This document shows positions 1 through 8,490 of a stretch of DNA of 64,000 bases, piece by piece. The DNA is taken from contig JASFMY010000019.1 of assembly GCA_050117315.1 (NCBI GenBank), forward strand, positions 1-64,000, given 5' to 3'. A model generated the notes under the pieces. That model saw only the letters and a program-made list of their open reading frames with translations. It made no database searches and was not told the origin of the DNA. The stretch comes from JANQIV01 sp050117315 (GTDB taxonomy: Bacteria > Bacteroidota > Ignavibacteria > Ignavibacteriales > Melioribacteraceae). A program made the translations under genes and the position numbers. Position 1 is the stretch's first letter. The number at the start of each line of letters is the position of its first letter.

Positions 1-1
1 C

Positions 2-382
2 TATTCACCGGATGGGACTTATCCGGACGCTGATTATTTTGCTGTTTACGGTGAACCTTGCCTTCCCAAAGAGAACGACACAACAGCAGTTGAGAATGAA
101 ATTGTTAACGGGTTTGCCCTTGCAAACTACCCGAACCCGTTCAACCCTAGTACAAATATTAACTTCTCAATTCCCAAAGCACAAAATGTAAAACTGCTTA
201 TATACAATCTATTAGGCGAAAAAGTAAAAGAACTTGTAAACAGCAATATGGAAGCAGGCAGCTACACAGTTCAATGGAACGGCGATAACCAGTCTGGTAG
301 AAAAGTAAACTCTGGTGTTTACTTCTCCGTACTGCAGACACAAGAAAAAAGAATTGTTAAGAAAATGATTTTGAGCAAGTAG
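2..382 (+). CDS. 3' end of a secreted T9SS cargo protein (type A sorting domain)
   Basis: The gene is cut by the window start; 126 codons remain in frame before the TAG stop at 380-382. The last ~85 residues form a T9SS type A C-terminal sorting domain: it begins LANYPNPFNPSTNI, has a YNLLGEKV strand, a GxYxVxW turn and a GVYF...KKMILSK end. In this family the domain directs export across the outer membrane by the type IX system and is then cleaved or anchored. What precedes it (YPDADYFAVYGEPC) is too short to tell the passenger's function. It is followed by a hairpin that may end its transcript. Confidence 0.85.
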   Translation, partial: YSPDGTYPDADYFAVYGEPCLPKENDTTAVENEIVNGFALANYPNPFNPSTNINFSIPKAQNVKLLIYNLLGEKVKELVNSNMEAGSYTVQWNGDNQSGRKVNSGVYFSVLQTQEKRIVKKMILSK

Positions 383-414
383 TTTGGTAAAATAAGGGCA
401 AGAATTGTAATATA

Positions 415-466
415 AAAATCCCCGGAATCTTCCCGCAAACAGGATAAATAAAGATTTCGGGGATTT
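415..466 (+). terminator. Hairpin downstream of the T9SS gene (possible terminator)
   Basis: The arms AAATCCCCGGAATCTT (about 416-431) and AAGATTTCGGGGATTT (about 451-466) pair along 16 positions with one G-T wobble, separated by a ~19-nt loop. It lies 33 bp after the stop codon. No clear T-run follows, so intrinsic termination is only a possibility. Confidence 0.45.
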
Positions 467-570
467 ACGGCAGCGGAATTTTCAATAACCTAAAGGGTCA
501 TGGCTATGATTAATTATTTTAGTTCTGCAACATACTCTTATGCCGGAGGTTAATATTACCCTAAATTCAC

Positions 571-742
571 GGACTTTTCCACAGGTTCGTAGGACTCCTG
601 AGGAGAATCCTTTGGATAGTCTCAAAAAAACTAATGATTTGGGCTATCCAAAGGCTCCCTTACCGGGAAAGTCCATAGTTATGTGTGTCAATCATCCTTT
701 CCCCAACTTGCCCCGGAGGGATTCATTTTGAAAAAGTTGGGG
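571..742. repeat. Cluster of nested inverted repeats (possible structured RNA or REP-like element)
   Basis: An outer stem pairs GGACTTT (571-577) with AAAGTCC (668-674). Inside are a hairpin at 591-611 (AGGACTCC/GGAG..TCCT) and a perfect 11-bp stem CCTTTGGATAG (609-619) with CTATCCAAAGG (644-654). Just outside is a 9-bp stem CCCCAACTT (701-709)/AAGTTGGGG (734-742). A 63-codon reading frame across it has no ribosome site and overlaps all the stems, so it is not called as a gene. Confidence 0.5.
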
Positions 743-900
743 CTATTGTGATTATCTAAATAACCTGCAACAAGTTATTTATAAACTTTATTTTCTTTTA
801 ATACTTTCGACAATAAACTTTCTGTGGACGGCGGCAGCAATGGATTGCCATACATCTCCAGAATCTCTACTTGTCCTGTTTATGGATTAATTTCGGGGAT

Positions 901-1355
901 TTTATGCTTGTTGCACTCTTCATTCCGTTAATGCAGCAGCCGTTCCGTGAGATTTTGCGCCATTTCATCAACGCAACCAACCTCTCGGTCAATGTAAGTT
1001 GTTATTTCGCCGTTTTAAATCTTTATTTGTTAATGTAAGCTGCCGTTTCGTCTTTGCAATTGTCATTCTGTTATTGCAATCTTTATTCTATAAATTCGGT
1101 TGTTATTCTGCGATATTTTTTGTCATTCTGTTGAATTTCTTGTTATTCCTTCAATGTAATTTGCCATCCTGCCGATGCAAAAGTTATCCTGTAAATGCAA
1201 TTGTTATTTTGTGATATTTGTTGTTGTTCTATCAATTGAATCCGTCATTCCGGACGGAAATAATCCATCCCGCAAATTTTACAGTTATTCTGCTGCGGTA
1301 GGACCTATTATATAAACGTAATTGTTATCCTGTGAATGTAAGCAATCGTTCCGCA
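901..1355. repeat. Degenerate tandem repeat array, 20-bp period
   Basis: About 20 consecutive units resemble TGTTATTCTGTNAATGCAAT. The GTYATTC core recurs at about 1001, 1021, 1041, 1061, 1081, 1101, 1121, 1141, 1162, 1183, 1203, 1223, 1244, 1264, 1284, 1304 and 1324, a spacing of almost exactly 20 bp; weaker units extend left to about 901 (CATTCCGTTAATGCAG at 921). Since 20 is not a multiple of three, it is not a coding repeat, and there are no spacers, so it is not CRISPR. Units vary at up to half their positions, so the array looks old. Confidence 0.7.
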
Positions 1356-1428
1356 TAGGTATAAGAGAATTCAATACAAATATTTGCACTCTAAATAGCT
1401 ATTACTTGAATTTAACTAAAATTATACA

Positions 1429-1647
1429 TTAGGTTAATTCGGAAATTATTATTCTATAATTTTGTTGGCATTTATTTAGTGCAAAAGTCAAGTATTTCGT
1501 GATTGCATATGATACCATCCAATGAACTCTGCTTTTTAACAAAGCCAATGAAAGAACGTCATTGTCCATCTTTTTTATTTGAGTTGATAAATTTCGCCTT
1601 ATTATATATCTTATTTCAAAGGGTAGGTTATCATTATAATTTTTCAT
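1429..1647 (-). CDS. Possible small protein, unknown (72 codons)
   Basis: An uninterrupted 72-codon frame predicts a basic, mostly helical peptide (NLPFEIRYIIRRNLS..., then SRVHWMVSYAITKYL). I do not recognise a family. No Shine-Dalgarno sequence precedes its ATG and the surroundings are very AT-rich non-coding DNA. It could be the end of a decayed gene. It is listed because it is the only protein-like frame in this gap. Confidence 0.2.
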   Translation of the reverse strand: MKNYNDNLPFEIRYIIRRNLSTQIKKMDNDVLSLALLKSRVHWMVSYAITKYLTFALNKCQQNYRIIISELT

Positions 1648-1804
1648 GAAAATTATAATGATATCATGTAAAAAAGTATTTAATAAAATTGTTCCATGAT
1701 ATAATATTTTTTCATTCTCAATTCTACAAGTTTATAATATTTCTGTTAATTCACCGAAACAACTTCATATGCAGTGAGGCATACTTAAAAAGAGGAGAGT
1801 GGGT

Positions 1805-2776
1805 ATGAACAAAGAAGAAGGCACAAAGATTCTTGAAGCGGTATATGATAAAAGCGCTCCTAAAGGCTCCTTCCAAAAACTGTTTGAGGTTACCTGTGAT
1901 GCGCTTACTAATTTTATTAATTACTATAAATCGCGTACTAAAAAATTCCGCAGCTTATCAGTAATAGCGCGTATCATCGCAATAATCGGAGGTGTAATTG
2001 GACTGTTGCTCTTGAATCCTTTGGCACTGACTTTAGTGCCAGAGCAGTTCGCCGACTATTTGACGAAGGAAGAAAACAAGGTTTTTATTGCTGGTATCGT
2101 CGCTATAGTTACGGGAGGCATACTAACATTAGACTTTACTTTCGGCTATACACGCAAGTATACCAACTGGAATGTTACTCAATTTGAACTTCTTGCAGAA
2201 AAAGCCGAGTTTCATGCGGCATTCAGTGAGCGATTCATGGCGAAGTCGCCAGCTGATATGACGACGGAGCTCTTTGAGGAAGCACGGAATTTGTCGTTGG
2301 ATGTTGTCCACGAATTCGCAGTCAAGAGAGCTGAGGAAACCAGAATATGGGCACAGAACACTCAGTCTGCCATGCAAGCATTGCGGCAGACGAATCAAGC
2401 CTTACAGACAAGTGCTAAAACCGCCGCAACGATGATTAGGAAGAAACAAGAGGAGGAAGCTATAGCAACAGAGAAGAAGCAATCAGAAAAAGAAGTTGAG
2501 GAGGCAGCACAGGCGAAACCGTCTGGTTTGAGTGTTGAGATCAAAGCAAATGGTAGACAGTCAATTCCAGATTTGCGGCTAAAAGCCTTTGAGATTTCAA
2601 ACGGAACTTCAAAAGAAAAAGAGCGTTGGAGCGTTGATGTAGCACCGGGTGTTGCTGTTAGCACATTCCTGCCTAAAGGATTCTATACAGTAAAATTGTA
2701 TAACACAGTTAACCCTAACGTAGAAATATGTTCAAAGGCTGTTACTTTGGACAAGGATGTGGATATTAGTATTTGA
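1805..2776 (+). CDS. Two-TM protein resembling SLATT/DUF4231 domains, with C-terminal beta domain
   Basis: A 323-residue protein. The start at ATG 1805 is chosen because AGGAG at 1793-1797 sits 7 nt upstream; the GTG two codons earlier is too close. Residues ~45-75 and ~93-112 are two membrane helices, followed by FGYTRKYTNWNVTQFELLAEKAEF and a long helical region. That 2TM-plus-helix layout resembles the SLATT/DUF4231 fold, known as an effector in nucleotide-signal defence systems. A charged coiled linker (~205-240, rich in E/K/Q) leads to a ~85-residue beta-rich domain. No SMODS nucleotidyltransferase, SLOG or nuclease gene lies next to it, so a defence role is only a guess. It stands alone, convergent with the glycan locus. 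Confidence 0.6.
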   Translation: MNKEEGTKILEAVYDKSAPKGSFQKLFEVTCDALTNFINYYKSRTKKFRSLSVIARIIAIIGGVIGLLLLNPLALTLVPEQFADYLTKEENKVFIAGIVAIVTGGILTLDFTFGYTRKYTNWNVTQFELLAEKAEFHAAFSERFMAKSPADMTTELFEEARNLSLDVVHEFAVKRAEETRIWAQNTQSAMQALRQTNQALQTSAKTAATMIRKKQEEEAIATEKKQSEKEVEEAAQAKPSGLSVEIKANGRQSIPDLRLKAFEISNGTSKEKERWSVDVAPGVAVSTFLPKGFYTVKLYNTVNPNVEICSKAVTLDKDVDISI

Positions 2777-2854
2777 ATATGATTTAGGTATTTTTATTCT
2801 AGCCGTCACGTCTCCATCCCAAGGCGGGTTGTCATTCAGTGACAGCTTATAAAA

Positions 2855-5500
2855 TCATAATCGCACCAACAACGTTGTAATCTTTTTATATTGCAAATCA
2901 ACGGTAACAGCGGTATCGTTTATTTGAAGCGGTGAAACAATATCTTCAAAGGTATTCGTTTCAAATGCTTCTTTAACTTTTCCGCCGGGAAATTCAATTG
3001 TGTAATTTGATACTGATTCATCTAAGTTAATTACACGCAGAATTATGCCGGAATCGTTTTCTGCTTTTTTGATATGCAGCACTTTTAATCCTTCACCGGA
3101 AGTTTTAAGGAAGCTGCCGCTGGCGCTTTTGTCTAGAACTAACAAAGGATATGTTTCAACCGGGCAGAATACTTCATCCGCATCCGTGCTTACTTTTGTC
3201 TCGTTATAACCGGCGTAGGTTTTGAAGAAATAAGTCAAAGAGATAAACCCGGGCTGCGTAGGTCTGAAGTTTGTATCCCAATAATTGTTAAGGCTCCATG
3301 CAGCGAGCAGGGGTTTTTCATTCCTTTCAATAGTTTTGCTTCTTTTACCGAAATTAAAATCGCCGGCCTGGATCATCGGCGCATCGGGGCAAAACAATGC
3401 GGCACATTTATTTTTATTATACACGGTTACAAATTTTTCAACTGTAAACCAGTCCTTGCTGCTTCCCGGAAGCTGTTCATCGTCAAGCCTGGTGGACACC
3501 CCGGCGGTATCAAACACACAGTCCCAATCTTTTCCCAGGTTCAAAGGAGTAACAAAATAAATTGATTCCGGTGTCCTCACGTCGCTCTTCATTATCTCTA
3601 TTTTAATTTCAATACCGGCTTTGTGCCGATGCAGAATAAAGGTCTGTTTAAAAGTATCACAACCGGGGACGTCAAAGGAAAGTTCAAGCTCAATGTTCGT
3701 TGGGTTTTCTTTGATCTTGTAACCAAGAGTTTTTAATGCAGTACTGCGTATTCTTTTCCAACCAGTGTTCCAGCATGTTATATCAAATTTTTCATTATCC
3801 AAAGACCTGGCGTAATAAGCTCTTCTGTCCTCGCGGAAAAGCGGATCGGTTGTTTCTTGCACAAATTGGAAGAAAGTGTAATCACTGTTTGTATCAAGTA
3901 TTTCCCAATCATTTACTTTGTCGTAGACACGAGTTATCCTGCAATTCTTCGGGTTGAATTCTATCCTGTAAAATTCCGATTCTACATACTTCGTTATAAA
4001 TTCTTCGATAACGGCATCAAGAACATTAAGCTGTCTCCCTTTTGATTCAACTTTGAATTCCCCTGTTTTCAACGAATTATCTTTTTCTGCTTTTTTCAAT
4101 TCGTTTAACTTGATTTTGGAATAACCGAACGGGGACAGTTTTACAGGCCCGTACAAAGGAGCGCTGTTGATTTGCTCAACCCTGTTCTGCCATCCGAACC
4201 TTGCTGTCCTTCTTCTTTTACCTTCATCAAACCACCAGTCCGGTACGGGCAGGTATTCTGTTCTTTCTGCTGAGGTAGGATTAAAAACAAAAACACCGTC
4301 ATGCTTATCAAAGTTTTCAGGGTTTTGTGTTATCTCTTCAAGCTGGTCTACAAGCAGGTATTCAGCCAGTTCATGTGCATCGTAAGCGTAGTTGTCTTTT
4401 ACCGTGAATTGTATTCTTGAATATTCGTTATCCGGGTCCATCGAGTTATACGAACCCCAGGTGTGTTCATCAAAAAGATGAATTTTTTCCCAGGCTTCTT
4501 TTGAAATCCTTTTAAACTTTTTATTAGGCTGTTTTGCGCATGCGTTCAAAAAATCTGCTTTATAAATTTTTGACTTTGCAGCTTGATTTATCTTTGTTTG
4601 AAAGCCTGTGCTTGCACAACCGAAATTCCAGTAGTCCGTCCAATCCCCTTTGTGAACAGGGTATTTATCAAGCGGGCTGCTTTTAATTCTTTCCAGAAGT
4701 TCGTTCGGCGTTATGTAACGGATCAACGGGTTTTTATCAAGTTTATTCCATTCGGTTACAAGCCCGGCAACATCAATATTGGGCGGAGAATTATCCCAGC
4801 ATACCGGCGCGGCGGCGGTTGTTAAGTAAATAAAATCAAGATCGTATCCAACCTTTTTCAAATGCTCGTAATATTCGTTCAATCCTTCTTCCATTCTTTC
4901 AATACTGTTTTCCCATGAATACAAAAGCTGGTCAAACATTGTATAGTGTGCGCCGTTCATCACAAGTATTTCTCTGCCCGATGGCCCCTGCCATCTAAAA
5001 ACGGACGGACGTTTTGCTACATTGCCGCCAAGGTGTTGATTGACGGCCATGATAAATAACTCAATACCTGAGTCGAGCATCAAATCAACAGCGCTCCAGG
5101 GAATGCCGTTTACGTCGTGCTGGTTTACCGTTTTAACCTCCGTACCAAGATTTTCATTTATGTATTTGATATCGTATAACTGTCTTGCAAGCCCTTCGGC
5201 ATTAGCGAGCGGAGTAGTGTTATACCTTAGCCCGGAAAAACCAATTCTTCCTTGGGCTATGTAGTTCTTTAACTTATCAACCTGTTCCGGGGATGATGTT
5301 TCCAGCCAGTTCATAATTTGCGAAGTTACTTCCACCGTCCATTTGGGCCTTGAGTATTCCGGGAAATCTTTCGTATCGTCAAGAAGTTTTAATGCGAGGT
5401 CTAAAAATTCTTTCTGCAGTTCCCAAACTATTTGCTGTGTATGTGTATACCCAACGTCAAAATGACTGTGGTGCAGTAATAAAATTTCTTTAATATCCAT
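2855..5500 (-). CDS. Glycoside hydrolase family 38 (alpha-mannosidase-like), intracellular
   Basis: An 881-residue protein without a signal peptide. The N-terminal GH38 domain begins with HHSHFDVGYTHTQ; H13 and D15 fit the zinc-binding HxD of the family, NQHDVNG (D129) the zinc/nucleophile Asp, and DEHTWG (H346) the later zinc His. The middle and C-terminal halves (~400-880) fit the GH38 beta-sandwich domains. Family members release mannose from alpha-mannosides, with retention. It is last in the minus-strand sugar locus, 22 bp after the ATPase gene, consistent with digesting imported oligosaccharide. Exact linkage cannot be read from sequence. A second, secreted GH38 is encoded at 14983-18387. 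Confidence 0.88.
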   Translation of the reverse strand: MDIKEILLLHHSHFDVGYTHTQQIVWELQKEFLDLALKLLDDTKDFPEYSRPKWTVEVTSQIMNWLETSSPEQVDKLKNYIAQGRIGFSGLRYNTTPLANAEGLARQLYDIKYINENLGTEVKTVNQHDVNGIPWSAVDLMLDSGIELFIMAVNQHLGGNVAKRPSVFRWQGPSGREILVMNGAHYTMFDQLLYSWENSIERMEEGLNEYYEHLKKVGYDLDFIYLTTAAAPVCWDNSPPNIDVAGLVTEWNKLDKNPLIRYITPNELLERIKSSPLDKYPVHKGDWTDYWNFGCASTGFQTKINQAAKSKIYKADFLNACAKQPNKKFKRISKEAWEKIHLFDEHTWGSYNSMDPDNEYSRIQFTVKDNYAYDAHELAEYLLVDQLEEITQNPENFDKHDGVFVFNPTSAERTEYLPVPDWWFDEGKRRRTARFGWQNRVEQINSAPLYGPVKLSPFGYSKIKLNELKKAEKDNSLKTGEFKVESKGRQLNVLDAVIEEFITKYVESEFYRIEFNPKNCRITRVYDKVNDWEILDTNSDYTFFQFVQETTDPLFREDRRAYYARSLDNEKFDITCWNTGWKRIRSTALKTLGYKIKENPTNIELELSFDVPGCDTFKQTFILHRHKAGIEIKIEIMKSDVRTPESIYFVTPLNLGKDWDCVFDTAGVSTRLDDEQLPGSSKDWFTVEKFVTVYNKNKCAALFCPDAPMIQAGDFNFGKRSKTIERNEKPLLAAWSLNNYWDTNFRPTQPGFISLTYFFKTYAGYNETKVSTDADEVFCPVETYPLLVLDKSASGSFLKTSGEGLKVLHIKKAENDSGIILRVINLDESVSNYTIEFPGGKVKEAFETNTFEDIVSPLQINDTAVTVDLQYKKITTLLVRL

Positions 5501-5522
5501 TAATGTTCCTTCTTACTCTTAC

Positions 5523-6590
5523 TTAATTAGGGAATAGGTGAATATGATTTGAATCAAATTTAAGGTGTATAGTTTGCCCGAGCTCCAGGTTTATCGAAGA
5601 ATCCACTCTAACAATTAATTTATGTTCTTGAGATTTTAAATGAAGAAACGATTCTTTTCCCATCACTTCTATCAATTCTATTGTGCCCTGCAAGTTTGAC
5701 TCATCTTTTTCAAAGACAACTTCAATATGTTCCGGGCGTATGCCCATTACGACATTCTTATTAACGCCGGCATTTACATTTTTAATCTGTCCCGGTGAAA
5801 CAGTTAATTTGAATTTTTCATTCTTGTTTTCGAAAACACTATCCCCTTCTATATTGCCGGCAATGAAATTCATGGAAGGGCTCCCGATAAACTCAGCCAC
5901 AAAACGGTTGGCAGGATTGTTATAAAGGTTGATGGGCGTATCAATCTGCTGTATCTTACCTTTATCAAGAACTACTATCCTGTCCGCCATTGTCATAGCT
6001 TCCGTTTGATCGTGGGTTACGTAAACCATCGTGGTTTTTAGCATACCGTGAAGACGCAGCAATTCGCTCCGCATTTGTGTTCTAAGTTTTGCATCAAGAT
6101 TGCTTAAAGGTTCGTCAAACAAAAATACTTTCGGTTGCCTCACAAGTGCGCGCCCGACGGCAACCCTTTGTTTTTGTCCGCCGGACAACTGCTTCGGTTT
6201 TTTCTTAAGGTAATCTTCCAGTCCCAATGTTTTGGCGGCTTTTCGTACCCTAGCATCGATTTCATCTTTTGAGAACTTCCGCAGCCTAAGCCCGAACCCT
6301 AGGTTATCGTAAACCGACATGTGCGGGTAAAGTGCGTAGTTTTGAAATACCATTGCAATGTTTCTATCCTTTGGGGGGGTATCGTTCACGAGTTGATCGT
6401 CAATGAAGATTTCTCCTTTTGTAATATCTTCGAGACCCGCAATCATTCTCAGCAGTGTTGATTTGCCGCAGCCCGAAGGTCCTACAAGCACAAGAAATTC
6501 TCCGTCAATTATATCAAGGCTCAGGTTTTCAATTACTTTTGTTTTGCCGTCGTACGACTTATCAACGCTTTTGATTTTTATTGAAGACAT
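5523..6590 (-). CDS. Sugar ABC transporter ATPase, MsmK/UgpC/MalK type
   Basis: A 355-residue protein. Walker A is GPSGCGKST (37-45), the Q-loop is in VFQNYALYPHM, the signature is LSGGQKQR (135-142) and Walker B is VFLFDEP (155-161); the ~120-residue C-terminal TOBE/OB extension is typical of CUT1 sugar importers. It would energise the two permeases at 26136-27869, which lack an ATPase beside them. Being at the far end of the same operon, it supports the view that the locus is one transport and breakdown unit. MsmK-type ATPases can serve several importers. Confidence 0.93.
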   Translation of the reverse strand: MSSIKIKSVDKSYDGKTKVIENLSLDIIDGEFLVLVGPSGCGKSTLLRMIAGLEDITKGEIFIDDQLVNDTPPKDRNIAMVFQNYALYPHMSVYDNLGFGLRLRKFSKDEIDARVRKAAKTLGLEDYLKKKPKQLSGGQKQRVAVGRALVRQPKVFLFDEPLSNLDAKLRTQMRSELLRLHGMLKTTMVYVTHDQTEAMTMADRIVVLDKGKIQQIDTPINLYNNPANRFVAEFIGSPSMNFIAGNIEGDSVFENKNEKFKLTVSPGQIKNVNAGVNKNVVMGIRPEHIEVVFEKDESNLQGTIELIEVMGKESFLHLKSQEHKLIVRVDSSINLELGQTIHLKFDSNHIHLFPN

Positions 6591-6601
6591 ATTAATACTC
6601 G

Positions 6602-8455
6602 TTAATCGTTTGGATTATTTACCGGCTCGGTTATACCTACCTCTTCTTTTACTTTTACCAACACGAGCTTGCTTTTCTTTTTTGATAAATTTTTGATTTC
6701 AACTTTCTCTGCAGCCGCGGGAATAATCATTGATTCAAGATAGGATAGTCTTTCAACCCTTCCGTTTTTGCTTTTTAATTCAATACTTTCGCCTTCAACA
6801 AGATTTACCGCATAGGCGAATCCGTTTGTGTTCAATTCATATTCCGATTCAAATTCAAGCCGGTAAATATTGTAAAAGGTAAACGGTTTGTTATAGAGTT
6901 CATATAGCTGCCAATCTTTGCCTTCCCAAATTAAATCCGGAACAGCAAGGAGATTTTCTTTTACAAACTTTTCATCTCGCTCGCTGCGAATGTTTTCGAA
7001 TCCGCGTTCAATATTTATGGGGCGCAGATTTCCTTCGAGGTCGCGTCTTAAGTAATCATATATTTTAAAAGTAAAAATGTACGGTGTTGCGCTTATTTCC
7101 AGAACCAAATTCCCTTCACCGCTGCAATGTACCGTACCGTTGGGGATCAAAAACAAATCGTGCGGTTTGCTCGGTTCGCTGTTTACATATTTGCCGATAT
7201 CAACTTCCGTTTCTTTTTCTATTGAATCTTCCAGCGCGGATTTAAATTCATTTACATCCGTGCTTTCTTTCAAGCCAAGGTAAACTGTTGCTCCCGGTTT
7301 TGAATTAACAATATAATAGGTTTCATCCTGCGTGTAAGTTTCCCCGAATTCTTTTTTAATGTAATTGGGACACGGGTGAACCTGTGTTGATAAATTACCG
7401 CCGTCAATTGTGTCGAGATAGTCCAGTCTTATCGGCCACTCGTATTTAAACTGGTCTGCGGCTTTTCCCAGGACATCTTTATGGTTTTGATACATCAGCC
7501 AGTCGAATGCAAACTCAAGTTTGTTGCCGCTGCTTTCAATAATCACACCGTTTTCCGGGACGATTACTTCGAACGACCATGCATAGTTGGGTTTATCTTT
7601 TTCCAGTTCCATATGTCCTTTCATAAATTGTCCGCCCCACGGTCCGGGGAAGAACCAGGGTTTTACCCTGAAAGGAGTGCGGGCTATCTCTGTTAAAGTT
7701 TCCCTAAGCTCTTTACCTGCTAATGAAAGCGGGGATTCGACATCGGTGTAATCAATAAAAAGTTCTATCGATGAAAGGATATTTCTTTTCAGCCTGTTTA
7801 ACGAAGGCCACTCAATAAAGTATGAACGTTTATAAAATTCTTCAAAACCGCTTACGGATTTCCCGGTTATGTTTTTTACTTTTCCTTCTCTGAATCTTTC
7901 CTGCAGTATATCCTTCGGTAAATCTACATACCATAGTTCGTCCCATAGTTCCAGCAAAGCCGCACCGGTTCCGTAAAAGATTGTGAGCGCGCCGGATTTC
8001 TCGGCTCTCAATATCGAAGCATCTATTCTCAACTTCAGCACTTTAACGGGATCAAAAAAAGTCTCGACACTTAAAGGAAAATGTTTGCCGAAGATTCTGT
8101 CATCCCCGCCGAGAAAATCCTTAACGGTTTCATTTATTTTATCTTCGTTGTAAAGACACTCTTCAAAGTCAATTGTCCGGGCATCTATATTTTCTTCTTT
8201 TAACTCTTCTGTAAGTTTATTTATAAAATGCTTCCAATCCACACCTTGGTAGCCGTCAATCACAAGAACCCTTAACCCCTTGTTTATTTTGCCGGCAATA
8301 CTTTCGGCAAGATAACGGTAGCCTTTATTTATTTTGTTGTCACCAATTTTGAAAGCAGGATATTTTTCGTATAATCCTTTCGGGTAATCAAAAGCATTCT
8401 CAGGCAGCGGCGCATCAAATGCACTAATCACCTTATCCGTGTTTTCATTTCTCAT
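6602..8455 (-). CDS. manA: Class I mannose-6-phosphate isomerase with extra N-terminal kinase-like domain
   Basis: A 617-residue protein, longer than stand-alone ManA (~300-400). Residues ~255-560 are a cupin-type phosphomannose isomerase: TQVHPCPN (H360), QDETYYI (E378) and NGTVHCSGEGN (H443) match the zinc ligands. Residues ~1-240 look like a P-loop kinase of the uridine-kinase type (VLVIDGYQGVDW at ~63-74), but the loop lacks the GKT/GKS lysine, so it is probably not catalytic. It converts mannose-6-P to fructose-6-P, the step after the neighbouring ROK kinase. An ATG just inside the 5' end with a normal context was used as start. Confidence 0.85.
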   Translation of the reverse strand: MRNENTDKVISAFDAPLPENAFDYPKGLYEKYPAFKIGDNKINKGYRYLAESIAGKINKGLRVLVIDGYQGVDWKHFINKLTEELKEENIDARTIDFEECLYNEDKINETVKDFLGGDDRIFGKHFPLSVETFFDPVKVLKLRIDASILRAEKSGALTIFYGTGAALLELWDELWYVDLPKDILQERFREGKVKNITGKSVSGFEEFYKRSYFIEWPSLNRLKRNILSSIELFIDYTDVESPLSLAGKELRETLTEIARTPFRVKPWFFPGPWGGQFMKGHMELEKDKPNYAWSFEVIVPENGVIIESSGNKLEFAFDWLMYQNHKDVLGKAADQFKYEWPIRLDYLDTIDGGNLSTQVHPCPNYIKKEFGETYTQDETYYIVNSKPGATVYLGLKESTDVNEFKSALEDSIEKETEVDIGKYVNSEPSKPHDLFLIPNGTVHCSGEGNLVLEISATPYIFTFKIYDYLRRDLEGNLRPINIERGFENIRSERDEKFVKENLLAVPDLIWEGKDWQLYELYNKPFTFYNIYRLEFESEYELNTNGFAYAVNLVEGESIELKSKNGRVERLSYLESMIIPAAAEKVEIKNLSKKKSKLVLVKVKEEVGITEPVNNPND

Positions 8456-8490
8456 TTAACATCTCCATATAATATAATTATCAATTTTTA

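Noticed and set aside
540..731. Small protein of 63 codons
   Set aside because: It overlaps four hairpins, has a composition set by them and no ribosome site.
999..1214. Small hydrophobic protein of 71 codons
   Set aside because: The frame is produced by the AT-rich 20-bp repeats and has no ribosome site; 20 bp is not a coding period.
901..1355. CRISPR array
   Set aside because: Units are contiguous with no unique spacers and are too divergent from each other.
1799..1805. GTG at 1799 as start of the two-TM protein
   Set aside because: Only 1 nt separates it from AGGAG; the ATG at 1805 has proper spacing.
2777..2854. Terminator between the convergent SLATT-like and GH38 genes
   Set aside because: Only a 5-bp TGTCA/TGACA pairing is visible, too weak to call.
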